From assembly GCA_943846735.1 (NCBI GenBank), contig OX044364.1, positions 1,550,001 through 1,614,000 on the forward strand: DNA of 64,000 bases, given 5' to 3'. The position numbers and the translations under genes were made by a program. The first letter of the stretch is position 1. Every line of letters starts with the position of its first letter. Positions 1 to 8,885 of the stretch are shown here, one piece after another. The DNA is from CAJQLB01 sp905479065. GTDB lineage: Bacteria; Bacteroidota; Bacteroidia; Flavobacteriales; Flavobacteriaceae. Below the pieces are notes generated by a model. The model ran no database searches. It was not told the origin of the DNA and worked only from the letters and a program-made list of their open reading frames with translations.

Positions 1-246
1 AACAAATAAAATAACCTTATTTTCTTCCTTTATCGCGTCTGGGTACAACACCAAAAGAGTATCTTCTTGATCAATTCCACTTAAATAAAACAAATCATTA
101 TTTTGAGTAAAACCCATAACATCATCAGCGTTGTTGTGTTTAACATCATTGGATGTTAAAATTGCAATTGTGTTTGGTAACATTTTAGAAACAAACCTAA
201 TCCTGTTTTCTTTGAACAGTGAGTTTGGAATTTTATGATATCTCAT
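1..246 (-). CDS. Xaa-Pro aminopeptidase, N-terminal fragment (cut by window edge)
   Basis: An open frame of 82 codons runs from an ATG at 246 off the left edge. It reads MRYHKIPNSLF, then a conserved stretch containing NRIRFVSKMLPN and NDLFYLSGIDQED. This pattern (an 'N-R' helix, then a 'YLSG' strand) is typical of the creatinase-like N-terminal domain of family M24B aminopeptidase P enzymes. The metal-binding catalytic domain lies outside the window. The gene starts two bases after the stop of the upstream dehydrogenase gene, so it is probably the last visible member of the hydroxyproline operon. Aminopeptidase P removes residues before proline or hydroxyproline, which fits release of hydroxyproline from collagen-like peptides. 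The family call is fairly firm; the operon role is inference. Confidence 0.75.
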   Translation of the reverse strand, partial: MRYHKIPNSLFKENRIRFVSKMLPNTIAILTSNDVKHNNADDVMGFTQNNDLFYLSGIDQEDTLLVLYPDAIKEENKVILFV

Positions 247-248
247 GG

Positions 249-1496
249 TTAAAATTTTCTGTCAGGGTTAAAAAACTCTAAATTCAAAGATGGCTTTTTA
301 GTTGAAATAATCTCCGATACTAATTTCCCAGTAGCTGTGCTCATGCTCCACCCCATCATTGCATGACCTGCGGCAATAGTCAAGTTATTACACTTTTTTG
401 ATTTTCCAATATACGGCAAACCGTCTGGAGTCACAGGGCGTAAACCACATGCTGCATCACCAATTTCTTCAACAGTTAGTTTTACATCAGGATAATATTG
501 AGTGGCAGCTTTAGCGATTGCTTCAACACGAACTTTATTAATGTCATGATTGATTCCTGCAATTTCCATAGTCCCTGCAAATCGGGTAAAACCATTCATT
601 GGTGTTACGGCTGCCTTTGCCTCTGCTAAAATAGCTGGAATCTTAATTCCTGTTTCTCTTTCTGTATTAATACGATATCCCTTCCCTGCTTGAAGCAATA
701 ATTTGACACCTAATTTTTTTGCCAATAAGGCACTCCAAGATCCCGCGGCCATAACTATTTCATCAGGCTTAAATGCACGATTACTCGTTATAATAGATTC
801 TACACCGTGATTCTTCAATACAATATCCAAAACTTTTTCATTTGCATATATGTTAACACCAGCATTTGTTAAATATGCTTTGAGTTCTGTCATAAATTCT
901 TGAGGCGTAGAATGATGGTCACACTCAAAATAAGCCGCTCCAATAGCATTTATATTTACATCCGGTTCCATTTGCTGAATTTCGAGTCGACTAACCTCTT
1001 TTGCTGCCAGACCTAATTCAACAGCATATTTAGCAACTTCTAGTTCTTCCTCCAACATTTTTTCTGTTTGACATAACATGAAAAGTCCTTTTTTTTGATA
1101 ATGAAATGTAAAGCTTGGATCTTTTTTTATATCAGTCATAAGCTCCTGACTCAGGAGAGAAATATCACGAATTACTGGGGCTGCTTTTTGCACATGCTTC
1201 AGATTGCAAGACTTATTAAATGCCCAAGACCAGCGCAAAAAGTCTAAATCAAAGCGTGGTTTTATATATAACGGGCTGGCAGGATTGAACATCCATTTTA
1301 AACCTTTTTTCATAACTCCCGGGGCTGACAAGGGAATCAAATGGCTCGGGGACAAATAGCCGGCATTCACATAAGATGCTCCTGCATCAAGATTTGATTG
1401 ATCTACGACTGTCACATGGTGACCCGCTTTATTGAGATAATAGGCAGAACTTAATCCAATAATTCCACCTCCAACAACTAATACACTTTTACTCAT
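249..1496 (-). CDS. FAD-dependent D-amino acid dehydrogenase, probable D-hydroxyproline dehydrogenase
   Basis: A DadA-type flavoprotein of 415 residues, the usual family length. The N-terminus has the dinucleotide-binding signature VVGGGIIGLSSAYYL (about residues 7-21), and the C-terminus the second FAD contact around GLRPVTPDGLPYIG and AGHAMMGWSMS. There is no signal peptide. Because it lies between a 4-hydroxyproline epimerase gene and a peptidase gene in one transcription unit, its likely substrate is cis-4-hydroxy-D-proline, oxidised to 1-pyrroline-4-hydroxy-2-carboxylate with electrons passed to the respiratory chain. The alternative is a general D-amino acid dehydrogenase. The family is certain; the substrate is inferred from context. 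Confidence 0.88.
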   Translation of the reverse strand: MSKSVLVVGGGIIGLSSAYYLNKAGHHVTVVDQSNLDAGASYVNAGYLSPSHLIPLSAPGVMKKGLKWMFNPASPLYIKPRFDLDFLRWSWAFNKSCNLKHVQKAAPVIRDISLLSQELMTDIKKDPSFTFHYQKKGLFMLCQTEKMLEEELEVAKYAVELGLAAKEVSRLEIQQMEPDVNINAIGAAYFECDHHSTPQEFMTELKAYLTNAGVNIYANEKVLDIVLKNHGVESIITSNRAFKPDEIVMAAGSWSALLAKKLGVKLLLQAGKGYRINTERETGIKIPAILAEAKAAVTPMNGFTRFAGTMEIAGINHDINKVRVEAIAKAATQYYPDVKLTVEEIGDAACGLRPVTPDGLPYIGKSKKCNNLTIAAGHAMMGWSMSTATGKLVSEIISTKKPSLNLEFFNPDRKF

Positions 1497-1524
1497 GACT
1501 CTATTATTACACTATCATAAAACT

Positions 1525-2532
1525 CTAAATCACCTGAAATCCATGCGCATATGGGTCATTATCATCAATGTAAATAGTATTGTATCCATATACTTTTGCC
1601 CATCCCTGAATGCTTGGAATAATGGCGTTTTTATCACCAACTATAGCGTCTTGTTCTACACGGCCAATAAATTTACTCCCTATAAAACTTTCATGCGTAA
1701 ATGACTCACCTATTTTTATCTTTCCTTTTGAAAATAATTGAGCTAATCGTGCAGATGTTCCTGTTCCACAAGGTGACCGATCAATAGCTTTGTCACCATA
1801 AAATACGGCATTTCTACCCGACGATGTCGGATCTAAAGGATCTCCAGTCCATAACAAATGTGTCACATCTCGAATGGTGTCATTTTCAGGATGAATAAAT
1901 GCATTTGGGTACTTCAAATTAATTCGTTCTCTTATCACTTGGGAATATTGAATAATGGTACTTGCTGTAAAATCTTGTATTCCTGTAAAGTTTGATTGAG
2001 GATCTACAATTGCATAATAATTCCCTCCATAAGCCACATCAAAGGTGATTTCACCTAATTCAGGACAATCTATTGTTAAATTCTCTGCTGCTAAAAAACT
2101 TTTAACATTTCTCAATTTTACCCACTCAACTTTTCCATTTGTTTCGTGGTACTCAATTTCAACTACTCCAGCAGGGGCTTCCATTCTAATTTTTCCAGGA
2201 ACTTTTGGTTGTATTAACTCTTCTTCAATGGCGATCGTTATTGTACCGATTGTTCCGTGACCACACATCGGGAGACAACCTGAAGTTTCAATAAACAAAA
2301 TAGCAATGTCATTTTCTGGATTATGAGGTGGAAACAGAAAACTACCACTCATCATGTCATGACCCCGTGGCTCAAACATCAGTCCTTTACGTATCCAATC
2401 AAAATTTTCAAGAAAATCCTGACGCTTTTCACTCATTGATACACCAACAAGGTTGGGATGCCCCTCAGTCACAACACGAACAGGATTACCACAAGTGTGT
2501 CCATCTATACAAACAAATTTTGTCCTACTCAT
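1525..2532 (-). CDS. 4-hydroxyproline 2-epimerase (proline racemase family)
   Basis: A proline racemase-fold protein of 335 residues. Both catalytic cysteines are visible: Cys90 in MCGHGTIG and Cys255 in SPCGTGTSA. Enzymes with the two-cysteine pair are racemases or epimerases, while the related trans-3-hydroxyproline dehydratases lack the second cysteine, so this copy should be an epimerase. It would convert trans-4-hydroxy-L-proline to cis-4-hydroxy-D-proline, the first step of the pathway encoded around it. The start at 2532 overlaps the end of the upstream peptidase gene by eight bases, suggesting translational coupling. Proline racemase is the main alternative, but the neighbours favour hydroxyproline. 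Confidence 0.9.
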   Translation of the reverse strand: MSRTKFVCIDGHTCGNPVRVVTEGHPNLVGVSMSEKRQDFLENFDWIRKGLMFEPRGHDMMSGSFLFPPHNPENDIAILFIETSGCLPMCGHGTIGTITIAIEEELIQPKVPGKIRMEAPAGVVEIEYHETNGKVEWVKLRNVKSFLAAENLTIDCPELGEITFDVAYGGNYYAIVDPQSNFTGIQDFTASTIIQYSQVIRERINLKYPNAFIHPENDTIRDVTHLLWTGDPLDPTSSGRNAVFYGDKAIDRSPCGTGTSARLAQLFSKGKIKIGESFTHESFIGSKFIGRVEQDAIVGDKNAIIPSIQGWAKVYGYNTIYIDDNDPYAHGFQVI

Positions 2533-4246
2533 TTAATTTATACTGTATGTAATTATCCATTCGATTTTCCATGATAGAAAGTGTCACCGTACCTTCCTCT
2601 AAAATCACTTCATGAAATTCACGGATATCAAATTTACTTCCTAAGGCTTTTTCTGCCTTTTGGCGGAGTTCTCTTATTTTTATTTCGCCTATTTTGTAAG
2701 ATAATGCCTGGCCTGGCCACGATATGTAACGATCGGTCTCTGTTGTTACTTCATGCATTGATAAAGCGGTATTAGCTGCCATATAATTCAGCATTTGCTG
2801 CCTTGTCCAGCCTTTTGCATGAACCCCTGTATCAACAACCAATCTGCAGGCCCGCCACATCTCGTAAGTTAACTGTCCAAACTTTTCATAGGGTGTTGTG
2901 TATATCCCCATTTCTTCAGCCAAGTATTCAGAATATAAGCCCCAACCCTCTCCATAGGCTGACAAATATAATTGTCTTCGAAAAGAAGGAATTGTTTTGG
3001 GTAATTCATTATTTAAAGATATTTGCAGATGATGTCCTGGAACAGCTTCATGTGCTGTCAAAGCAGGAATTGTGTAGAGGGTTCTACTTGACAAATTGTA
3101 AGTATTTACCCAATAAAACCCAGCAGTCCTACTATCGTATGACCCCGAATATCTTCCTCCTGTATAATTAGGAGCAAGATCTGCTGGAACCGGAACAACA
3201 CCATAAGGTTTACGGGGTAAAGTCATAAAGAATTTGGGTAACTCAGCATCTATCCTTTTAGAAATATCACGGGCAAACATGAGAAGCTCCTCAGCTGTTT
3301 TTGGATAGAATTGTTCATCTGTTCTAAGAAATTCTATAAAATCTTCAAAGGATCCGTCAAAATCTAAATCCACAATTATTTTTTGCATTTCTGATTTAAT
3401 CCTTGCAACCTCTTTCAATCCGATTTGATGGATATCTTCTGCAGTGTATTGAGTACTTGTTGTAAAATAATTAATCCTATTTTGATAAAACTCTTTGCCG
3501 TTTGGAATAGAAGAAATCCCTAATTCCTTCCTTGTATTTGGGAAGTACTCGTCTTTAAAAAAAATCTTAATCTTTTTGTATTGATTAATAACATTTTCTT
3601 TAATACTAATTTTGGCAACACTGGTAATTGAATCTTTATAACTTTTCTTAAAGGATTTAGGCAAATTTTTAAATGGCTTATAAAATTCACTGTCATAGAT
3701 ATTGGCAACAATATGCTTTTCATAGGTTATATCATAATTATTAAAAACTGCCATAGGTTGTGACATGTTTGCTGCGATCGACGCTCTCAATAAGTCAAAA
3801 TTATATGCAATTTCCTGGGGTAATTTGCTGAGTCGTTTTAAATAATTAGCGACATCTTCCTTGTTTTGGAATACAGTTTTTCCCATTCTACTTAAATTTA
3901 AATGAAAAGCAGATTCATTGGTAATGGTATTTAAGTAAGTCTTGTAAGTATTTTGATCCATTTTATCTTGTAATACAAACAATAATAATTCTTTCGATAT
4001 TTTTTCACTTTTTGTTAAACCTTCTTCAGAAACATTTACCAATTCATTTTTTAATTTTTTTGCAAAATCTGCTTCTTTTTGATAGTATTTAATGGTGTTT
4101 TCAACAGTCTCATATTTATCAAATTTATAACTTCTAGCTGCCTCGTACTTCGCAATTATCGCAGTTAATTTATCTGAATTAGAACCATAGGTAAACGATA
4201 GTGTTCCTGTTACTATTAGGGCAAATAAAATTTTAAATTGATTCAT
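2525..4246 (-). CDS. DUF885 family secreted metallopeptidase-like protein
   Basis: A 573-residue protein with an N-terminal signal peptide (about residues 1-21). It carries the DUF885 hallmark TAHEAVPGHHLQ, with His399, Glu400 and His405/406 as probable zinc ligands and catalytic base. Further typical stretches are GWGLYSEYLAEEMG and RACRLVVDTGVHAKGW. DUF885 proteins resemble zinc carboxypeptidases, and most have no proven substrate. Its place inside the hydroxyproline operon suggests it trims hydroxyproline-containing peptides in the periplasm. It overlaps the epimerase gene downstream by eight bases and starts 12 bases after the dehydrogenase gene upstream. Family firm, substrate inferred. 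Confidence 0.85.
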   Translation of the reverse strand: MNQFKILFALIVTGTLSFTYGSNSDKLTAIIAKYEAARSYKFDKYETVENTIKYYQKEADFAKKLKNELVNVSEEGLTKSEKISKELLLFVLQDKMDQNTYKTYLNTITNESAFHLNLSRMGKTVFQNKEDVANYLKRLSKLPQEIAYNFDLLRASIAANMSQPMAVFNNYDITYEKHIVANIYDSEFYKPFKNLPKSFKKSYKDSITSVAKISIKENVINQYKKIKIFFKDEYFPNTRKELGISSIPNGKEFYQNRINYFTTSTQYTAEDIHQIGLKEVARIKSEMQKIIVDLDFDGSFEDFIEFLRTDEQFYPKTAEELLMFARDISKRIDAELPKFFMTLPRKPYGVVPVPADLAPNYTGGRYSGSYDSRTAGFYWVNTYNLSSRTLYTIPALTAHEAVPGHHLQISLNNELPKTIPSFRRQLYLSAYGEGWGLYSEYLAEEMGIYTTPYEKFGQLTYEMWRACRLVVDTGVHAKGWTRQQMLNYMAANTALSMHEVTTETDRYISWPGQALSYKIGEIKIRELRQKAEKALGSKFDIREFHEVILEEGTVTLSIMENRMDNYIQYKLNE

Positions 4247-4258
4247 AAGGCAAAAGAA

Positions 4259-5845
4259 TTACACTATTTTTTTCGTAGTTAAATTTCCATTAACATTTCT
4301 TACAATATTTAAAGGATTATCATTTTTCAGCTCCTCTGGAAGTAAATCATTTGGCCAATCCTGAAAACTAAATGGTCGAACAAATCGTTTTATTGAATTC
4401 ACACCAACTGCCGTAAATCGACTATCAGTTGAGGCAGGGTACGGCCCACCATGAAGCATCGAAGGACATACCTCAACCCCGGTGGGTACACCGTTAAAAA
4501 TAATTCGTCCAACTCTATTTTGAAGTGCTGATACAAGATTAGAATAATTTACTATTTCATTATCATCTGAAATCATTGTTCCTGTAAGTTGTCCATCTAA
4601 ATTAGAAATAATATCTTCTAATTGTTGCTCACTTTCACATTGCACCACTAATGAAAATGGTCCAAAGACTTCGTGATGAAGTGTTGGATTATTTAAAAAT
4701 GTAGCACCTTCTACAGTGGCCACTGCTTGCCGAGCATGATTAGCTTTGACATCATTTTCATAGACAGCTAGTACTTTCAATCCATGCTGTGACAGCATTT
4801 TTGATTTATTTGACTCATAGGCTCCTTCGATATTTGGATGCAACATGCATGAAGGATCAAATTTTATAATCTCATCTGCTAACATATTCACAAAATTCGT
4901 AAGCCCTTGAGATTTTATAGCAAGAATCAATCCTGGATTTGTGCAAAATTGACCTGTCCCCAACGTAATAGAACCCGCATAAGTTTGTGCAATAGATTCT
5001 GCTCTATTATTTAAGGCTTTAGGCAATAAAATAACTGGATTTACACTTCCCATTTCAGCAAATACTGGAATAGGCTCTTCTCGTTTTGCTGCTAAATCAT
5101 ACAACGCACGACCACCACGAATACTCCCTGTAAATCCAACTCCTTTGACCATTGGATGTCGTACCAATTGTTTTCCAACCTCAATTCCACTCGAATTTAG
5201 ATTTGAAAAGACGCCATTAGGCATCCCTGTTTTTTCAGCAGCTTTAATGACAGCACTACTCACCATTTCTCCCGTAGCTGCATGCATTGGATGTGATTTT
5301 ACTAAGACTGGACATCCTGCCGCTAACGCTGCAGCCGTATCACCTCCAGCTGTTGAGAATGCAAATGGAAAATTAGATGCTCCAAAGACTACAACTGGGC
5401 CCAATGGTACATTGATTTTACGTAAATCAACTTTTGGAAATGGCGTTCTTTCTGGCTGAGACGTATCAATAGATGCATCAACCCAATTACCTTCTTCCAC
5501 ATGAGATGCGAACGCACGTAATTGTCCGAGGGTTCTACCTCGCTCTCCCATAGCTCTACCATTTGGAAGTCCACTTTCAGATGAATACACCTCTAACAGT
5601 TCATCACCTAGAGCTTCAATTTCATCAGCTATTGCTCTTAAAAATTGTGCTTTTTTTACTCCAGAAATTGTAGCATAAGTTTTAAAAGCTTCGGCAGCTA
5701 ATTCAGCAGCTTTATTCACCTCATTTTGAGATGCTTCGGTAATGTACCACTGATTTTCTATATTTAATAAAGGATTGAACGTTTTAAACGTAATGTTCCC
5801 TTGAGCTGATAATTGATTTCCAATATAATTTTTTCCTGTAATCAT
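4259..5845 (-). CDS. 2-oxoglutarate semialdehyde (2,5-dioxovalerate) dehydrogenase
   Basis: An aldehyde dehydrogenase superfamily member of 528 residues, slightly longer than typical ALDHs and matching the alpha-ketoglutaric semialdehyde dehydrogenase branch. The catalytic cysteine is Cys301 in GQFCTNPG and the general base is Glu264 in FAEMGSVNP. The cofactor segment reads VVVFGASNFPFAFS, and GFTGSIRGG forms the nucleotide-binding turn. It has no signal peptide, so it is cytoplasmic. It would oxidise 2,5-dioxopentanoate, the product of the deaminase encoded just upstream, to 2-oxoglutarate, with NADP+ more likely than NAD+ for this branch. This joins the pathway to the TCA cycle. The same enzyme serves pentose and glucarate routes elsewhere, but the neighbours point to hydroxyproline. 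Confidence 0.88.
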   Translation of the reverse strand: MITGKNYIGNQLSAQGNITFKTFNPLLNIENQWYITEASQNEVNKAAELAAEAFKTYATISGVKKAQFLRAIADEIEALGDELLEVYSSESGLPNGRAMGERGRTLGQLRAFASHVEEGNWVDASIDTSQPERTPFPKVDLRKINVPLGPVVVFGASNFPFAFSTAGGDTAAALAAGCPVLVKSHPMHAATGEMVSSAVIKAAEKTGMPNGVFSNLNSSGIEVGKQLVRHPMVKGVGFTGSIRGGRALYDLAAKREEPIPVFAEMGSVNPVILLPKALNNRAESIAQTYAGSITLGTGQFCTNPGLILAIKSQGLTNFVNMLADEIIKFDPSCMLHPNIEGAYESNKSKMLSQHGLKVLAVYENDVKANHARQAVATVEGATFLNNPTLHHEVFGPFSLVVQCESEQQLEDIISNLDGQLTGTMISDDNEIVNYSNLVSALQNRVGRIIFNGVPTGVEVCPSMLHGGPYPASTDSRFTAVGVNSIKRFVRPFSFQDWPNDLLPEELKNDNPLNIVRNVNGNLTTKKIV

Positions 5846-5997
5846 TCTTGATTTATTCTTTTTAAATGCGCTTTTACATTCACGGGTTTGTGAATTATTT
5901 AAGTTGAAACTGATTTTTTTCTAATAATTTATTACAATGCTCACATGTTAATCCTTTTTCTAACATAAAGATATTATTATAATGGCACCTACACGTT

Positions 5998-6903
5998 TTA
6001 ATATAGTGGCAATGTTGGTCTTGTTTGTAACCCTCTTTCAATAATACCAAGAACTTTTTCTCGTTCTTTACCAAATAGTGGCAAACGTGGTGCCCGCACA
6101 TTTTCAGTCCCTATCCCAGTAGCAACCTCCGCTAACTTTATATTTTGCACTAATTTAGGATTTATATCTAACTCTAACAATGGTAAAAACCATCTATAAA
6201 TTTCTATCGCCTCTTGAATACGACCTACTTTTTGTAATTCATAAATGGCAACTGTTTCTTTTGGAAAAGCACAAACCAAACCAGCTATCCAGCCATCTGC
6301 ACCCATTAGCATGCTCTCTAAGGCAACCGTATCAACACCGGTCATTATTTTTAGCCTATCTCCAAACCTATTTTTTATTCTTGTAACATTTGAAATATCT
6401 CTAGTCGATTCTTTTACTGCTTTAATATTTGGGCAGACAACTAGTTCTTCAAACATATCAAGGGTCACTTCAATCTTGTAATCTACAGGATTATTATAAA
6501 CCATTATTGGCAAAGAGGTGTTGTTAGCTACAGCTTTGAAATATGCAACAGTTTCTCTATCTCCTGCCTTATAACGCATTGGAGGCAACATCATTAAACC
6601 ACTAGCTCCGTCTTTTTCTGCCTTTTGAGCAGCAGCAATAGCCCCTTTTGTAGATTGCTCTGCCACATTCATCAGCACAGGAACTTTTCCATTTACAATA
6701 TTTACTGTTTCTTGAATTAAAACACTTTTTTCTTTTTCCAAAAGAGTACTTGCCTCGCCAAGTGTTCCTCCAAGAACAATCCCGTGGACTCCGGCATCTA
6801 ATTGTGCTTGAATATTGACTTCAAACATGTCAATATCTAACGTATCCTTATCTGTAAATTTTGTTGTGACTGCGGGCATTACACCCTCCCATTTTAAACC
6901 CAT
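5998..6903 (-). CDS. DapA-family lyase, probable 1-pyrroline-4-hydroxy-2-carboxylate deaminase
   Basis: A 301-residue TIM-barrel protein of the dihydrodipicolinate synthase / N-acetylneuraminate lyase family. Family marks are GGTLGEASTL (phosphate-like loop near residue 45), the catalytic tyrosine Tyr136 in VYNNP, and the Schiff-base lysine Lys164 in AVKEST. It is the first gene of the minus-strand operon, which has no lysine-biosynthesis genes but all the other hydroxyproline enzymes. It therefore most likely deaminates and dehydrates 1-pyrroline-4-hydroxy-2-carboxylate to 2-oxoglutarate semialdehyde. The 152-base gap to the next gene holds no convincing gene. The family is certain; the reaction rests on context. 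Confidence 0.87.
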   Translation of the reverse strand: MGLKWEGVMPAVTTKFTDKDTLDIDMFEVNIQAQLDAGVHGIVLGGTLGEASTLLEKEKSVLIQETVNIVNGKVPVLMNVAEQSTKGAIAAAQKAEKDGASGLMMLPPMRYKAGDRETVAYFKAVANNTSLPIMVYNNPVDYKIEVTLDMFEELVVCPNIKAVKESTRDISNVTRIKNRFGDRLKIMTGVDTVALESMLMGADGWIAGLVCAFPKETVAIYELQKVGRIQEAIEIYRWFLPLLELDINPKLVQNIKLAEVATGIGTENVRAPRLPLFGKEREKVLGIIERGLQTRPTLPLY

Positions 6904-6962
6904 ATTAATTAATTTTATTTGATTAAAATTAGCGTAGATTTGAAAAATAAATCAGTAGTTAC

Positions 6963-6989
6963 TTATCCAATAATAATACAATATTATCC
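6963..6989. promoter_or_regulatory. Direct repeat TTATCC-N15-TTATCC, candidate AraC-type operator
   Basis: Two exact TTATCC hexamers start at 6963 and 6984, 21 bases apart, in the 138-base divergent intergenic region between the hydroxyproline operon and the AraC-type regulator gene. AraC-family proteins commonly bind direct half-sites two helical turns apart, which is what is seen. The hexamers are short and the region is AT-rich, so chance remains possible. The repeat is seen; the function is inferred. Confidence 0.35.
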
Positions 6990-7041
6990 TAAATAATTTA
7001 ATTATATTATTATTTGAATATTATTTGCGTATTTTTAATGT

Positions 7042-7890
7042 ATGAAAGTGCTTCCTTTTCAAATTCCAAAACCAGAAAATCACGCACTCTTTTATCAGGA
7101 AGATAAAGCCTTGATTTTTTATGATAAATTTCATCAGCATGATGAAATTCAGGTGAGTTATATTGCTGAAGGAGAAGGAACACTTGTCGTTGGGGATACC
7201 ATTAATTATTATAAGAAAGGTGATCTACTTTCTATTGGCAGTAATTTACCTCACGTTTTTAAAAGTGATCGTTTTGCCTACAAGAATTCAGAAATGATTA
7301 CACTGTTTTTTTCAAGAGACGCCTTTGGAGAAAGCTTTTTTAATTTAGAGGACTTTAGAGAATTAAAACCCTTTTTTAAAAAAGTGAGTTATGGCTTTAA
7401 ATATTCGTCAAAATCAGATGAACTAAAACATCTATTCATACAATTACATTCAAAAAGTAAATTACAACGATTTTTAATTTTATTGGAAATCCTAAAAATC
7501 CTATCGAAATTAAAAACACAACCTCTTTCTTCCTACATACAGGATAAAAAATATACTGATAGCGAAGGAAAGCGCATGAGAGATGTGCTGGACTATACAA
7601 TGCGGCATTATCACAATCAAATAAGCTTACGCGATATCGCAGCAATTTCTGCCATGACTAAAAATGCATTTTGTAAATACTTCAAAAAACACACAAATAA
7701 AACTTATTTTCAATTTTTGAATGAATTAAGAATTGAGAAAGCATCTAAATATCTTTTAATGGAAGAAGTTTTCACCATTGCAGATGTTTCTGAAAAAGCA
7801 GGGTTTAATAACATATCAAATTTTAATCGACAGTTTAAAAACATCAAAAAAATGACTCCCTCCTCATATCGAAAAAAGAAAAATTTATAA
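7042..7890 (+). CDS. AraC-family transcriptional regulator with cupin sensor domain
   Basis: A 282-residue regulator. The N-terminal part (about residues 15-100) is a cupin-like sensor with FHQHDEIQVSYIAEGEGTL and GDLLSIGSNLPHVF. The C-terminal part (about 180-280) has the double helix-turn-helix of the AraC family: ISLRDIAAISAMTKNAFCKYF, then FTIADVSEKAGFNNISNFNRQFK, and the closing MTPSSYRKKK. It is transcribed away from the hydroxyproline operon across a short shared promoter region, the usual arrangement for a local regulator. It probably responds to hydroxyproline or a pathway intermediate and controls that operon. Family firm; target inferred. Confidence 0.9.
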   Translation: MKVLPFQIPKPENHALFYQEDKALIFYDKFHQHDEIQVSYIAEGEGTLVVGDTINYYKKGDLLSIGSNLPHVFKSDRFAYKNSEMITLFFSRDAFGESFFNLEDFRELKPFFKKVSYGFKYSSKSDELKHLFIQLHSKSKLQRFLILLEILKILSKLKTQPLSSYIQDKKYTDSEGKRMRDVLDYTMRHYHNQISLRDIAAISAMTKNAFCKYFKKHTNKTYFQFLNELRIEKASKYLLMEEVFTIADVSEKAGFNNISNFNRQFKNIKKMTPSSYRKKKNL

Positions 7891-7891
7891 T

Positions 7892-8491
7892 CTATATTTT
7901 TTTTACAAAATCTGTAATTATTACAATTTGTGTTGGACCAACTTTACCCTCAATATAATTTTTGTTATCTCGATCGAGACGAATATTTCTAACAGGTGTC
8001 CCCTGCTTTGCTATCAAACTTGACCCCTTAACTTTTAAATCCTTAATCAAGATTACCGAATCACCCGAACTTAAAACTACACCATTCACATCGCGGTGTA
8101 TAGCTTCCTGTTTTTCATCCTCAATATCCATGAGAGATTTTGCGATTTCTAGTGTCGCATCCTCTATATACATCATATTTAATAAATCTTGAGGCCAACC
8201 CTCCTTTTTTAATTTAAAAAGCAGCCTCCAAACAACTACTTGAACCGGTATGTGTTCACTCCACATACTATCATTTAAGCAACGCCAATGATTTATATTT
8301 GTGATTTCAGGACTCTTTATTTGATCAAAACAAGTACGACAAACTATGACTGAATTATCTAAATGTTCGTTTGTTGAAGGTGGAATAATATAAACTTGGA
8401 GGTCATCACTCCCTGAACATAATTCGCAGCTTGATTTGCTGCGTTCTCGTAACTCATTTTCTAAACTCATGTGTAGATTTATTGTTTGCAA
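7892..8491 (-). CDS. PhnA-like zinc-ribbon protein
   Basis: A 199-residue protein with the two parts of PhnA-domain proteins. An N-terminal four-cysteine zinc ribbon is formed by CELC and CRTC (about residues 22-54). The C-terminal PhnA domain carries DVNGVVLSSGDSVILIKDLKVKG and ends IEGKVGPTQIVIITDFVKK. Despite the name, PhnA proteins are not established phosphonate-cleaving enzymes, and no phosphonate genes are nearby. The protein lies tail to tail with the AraC-type gene. The region between residues 55 and 125, with MWSEHIPVQVVVWRLL, is typical of longer Bacteroidota versions. Cellular role unknown. Confidence 0.8.
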   Translation of the reverse strand: MQTINLHMSLENELRERSKSSCELCSGSDDLQVYIIPPSTNEHLDNSVIVCRTCFDQIKSPEITNINHWRCLNDSMWSEHIPVQVVVWRLLFKLKKEGWPQDLLNMMYIEDATLEIAKSLMDIEDEKQEAIHRDVNGVVLSSGDSVILIKDLKVKGSSLIAKQGTPVRNIRLDRDNKNYIEGKVGPTQIVIITDFVKKI

Positions 8492-8513
8492 TGATACACT
8501 TATCCCAATGCAA

Positions 8514-8882
8514 TTACAAGCTGTTTAGTGTTTCACGTAATTTTTTAGTCATCCCCTTTACCACCATCTCGTAACTATGGTTAATAAGTTTAATTACTAA
8601 TTTTGGAGACAATTCATATGTGTGTAATGCTAGAGTATTCCAATGTTTATTTGACACATACGGACCCGCATAAATACTTTCAAATGTTTCTCTCAGTTCA
8701 TCAGTATAAACTGGGTCACATTTAACCGTTATTGATGCTTTTCCAGCTTCCCATTTATCAAGTGGAGCCATCAAAAATATTTTATTCATTACTTTAAAAA
8801 CTAGCGTGGTATTGTTAAAAGGAAAACTTTCTGTGACAGCTTTTTTAGATATGCAATAATGTCTTATGTCATCTATATACAT
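8514..8882 (-). CDS. MmcQ/YjbR family protein
   Basis: A 122-residue protein with the CyaY-like fold family signature: an N-terminal helix with SKKAVTESFPFNNTTLVFKVMNK, a central sheet with IFLMAPLDKWEAGKASITVKCDP, and VSNKHWNTLAL toward the C-terminus. The length is normal for the family. YjbR-type proteins are often annotated as DNA-binding, but their true role is poorly known. The gene lies four bases after the cyclase-family gene and is probably co-transcribed with it. Confidence 0.8.
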   Translation of the reverse strand: MYIDDIRHYCISKKAVTESFPFNNTTLVFKVMNKIFLMAPLDKWEAGKASITVKCDPVYTDELRETFESIYAGPYVSNKHWNTLALHTYELSPKLVIKLINHSYEMVVKGMTKKLRETLNSL

Positions 8883-8885
8883 AAT

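Noticed and set aside
5895..5966. A 23-residue minus-strand frame with a CEHC motif in the gap between the deaminase and semialdehyde dehydrogenase genes
   Set aside because: Too short to judge, no signal peptide, no recognised family; the CxxC may be chance. It does fit the gap, so conservation in relatives would be worth a look.
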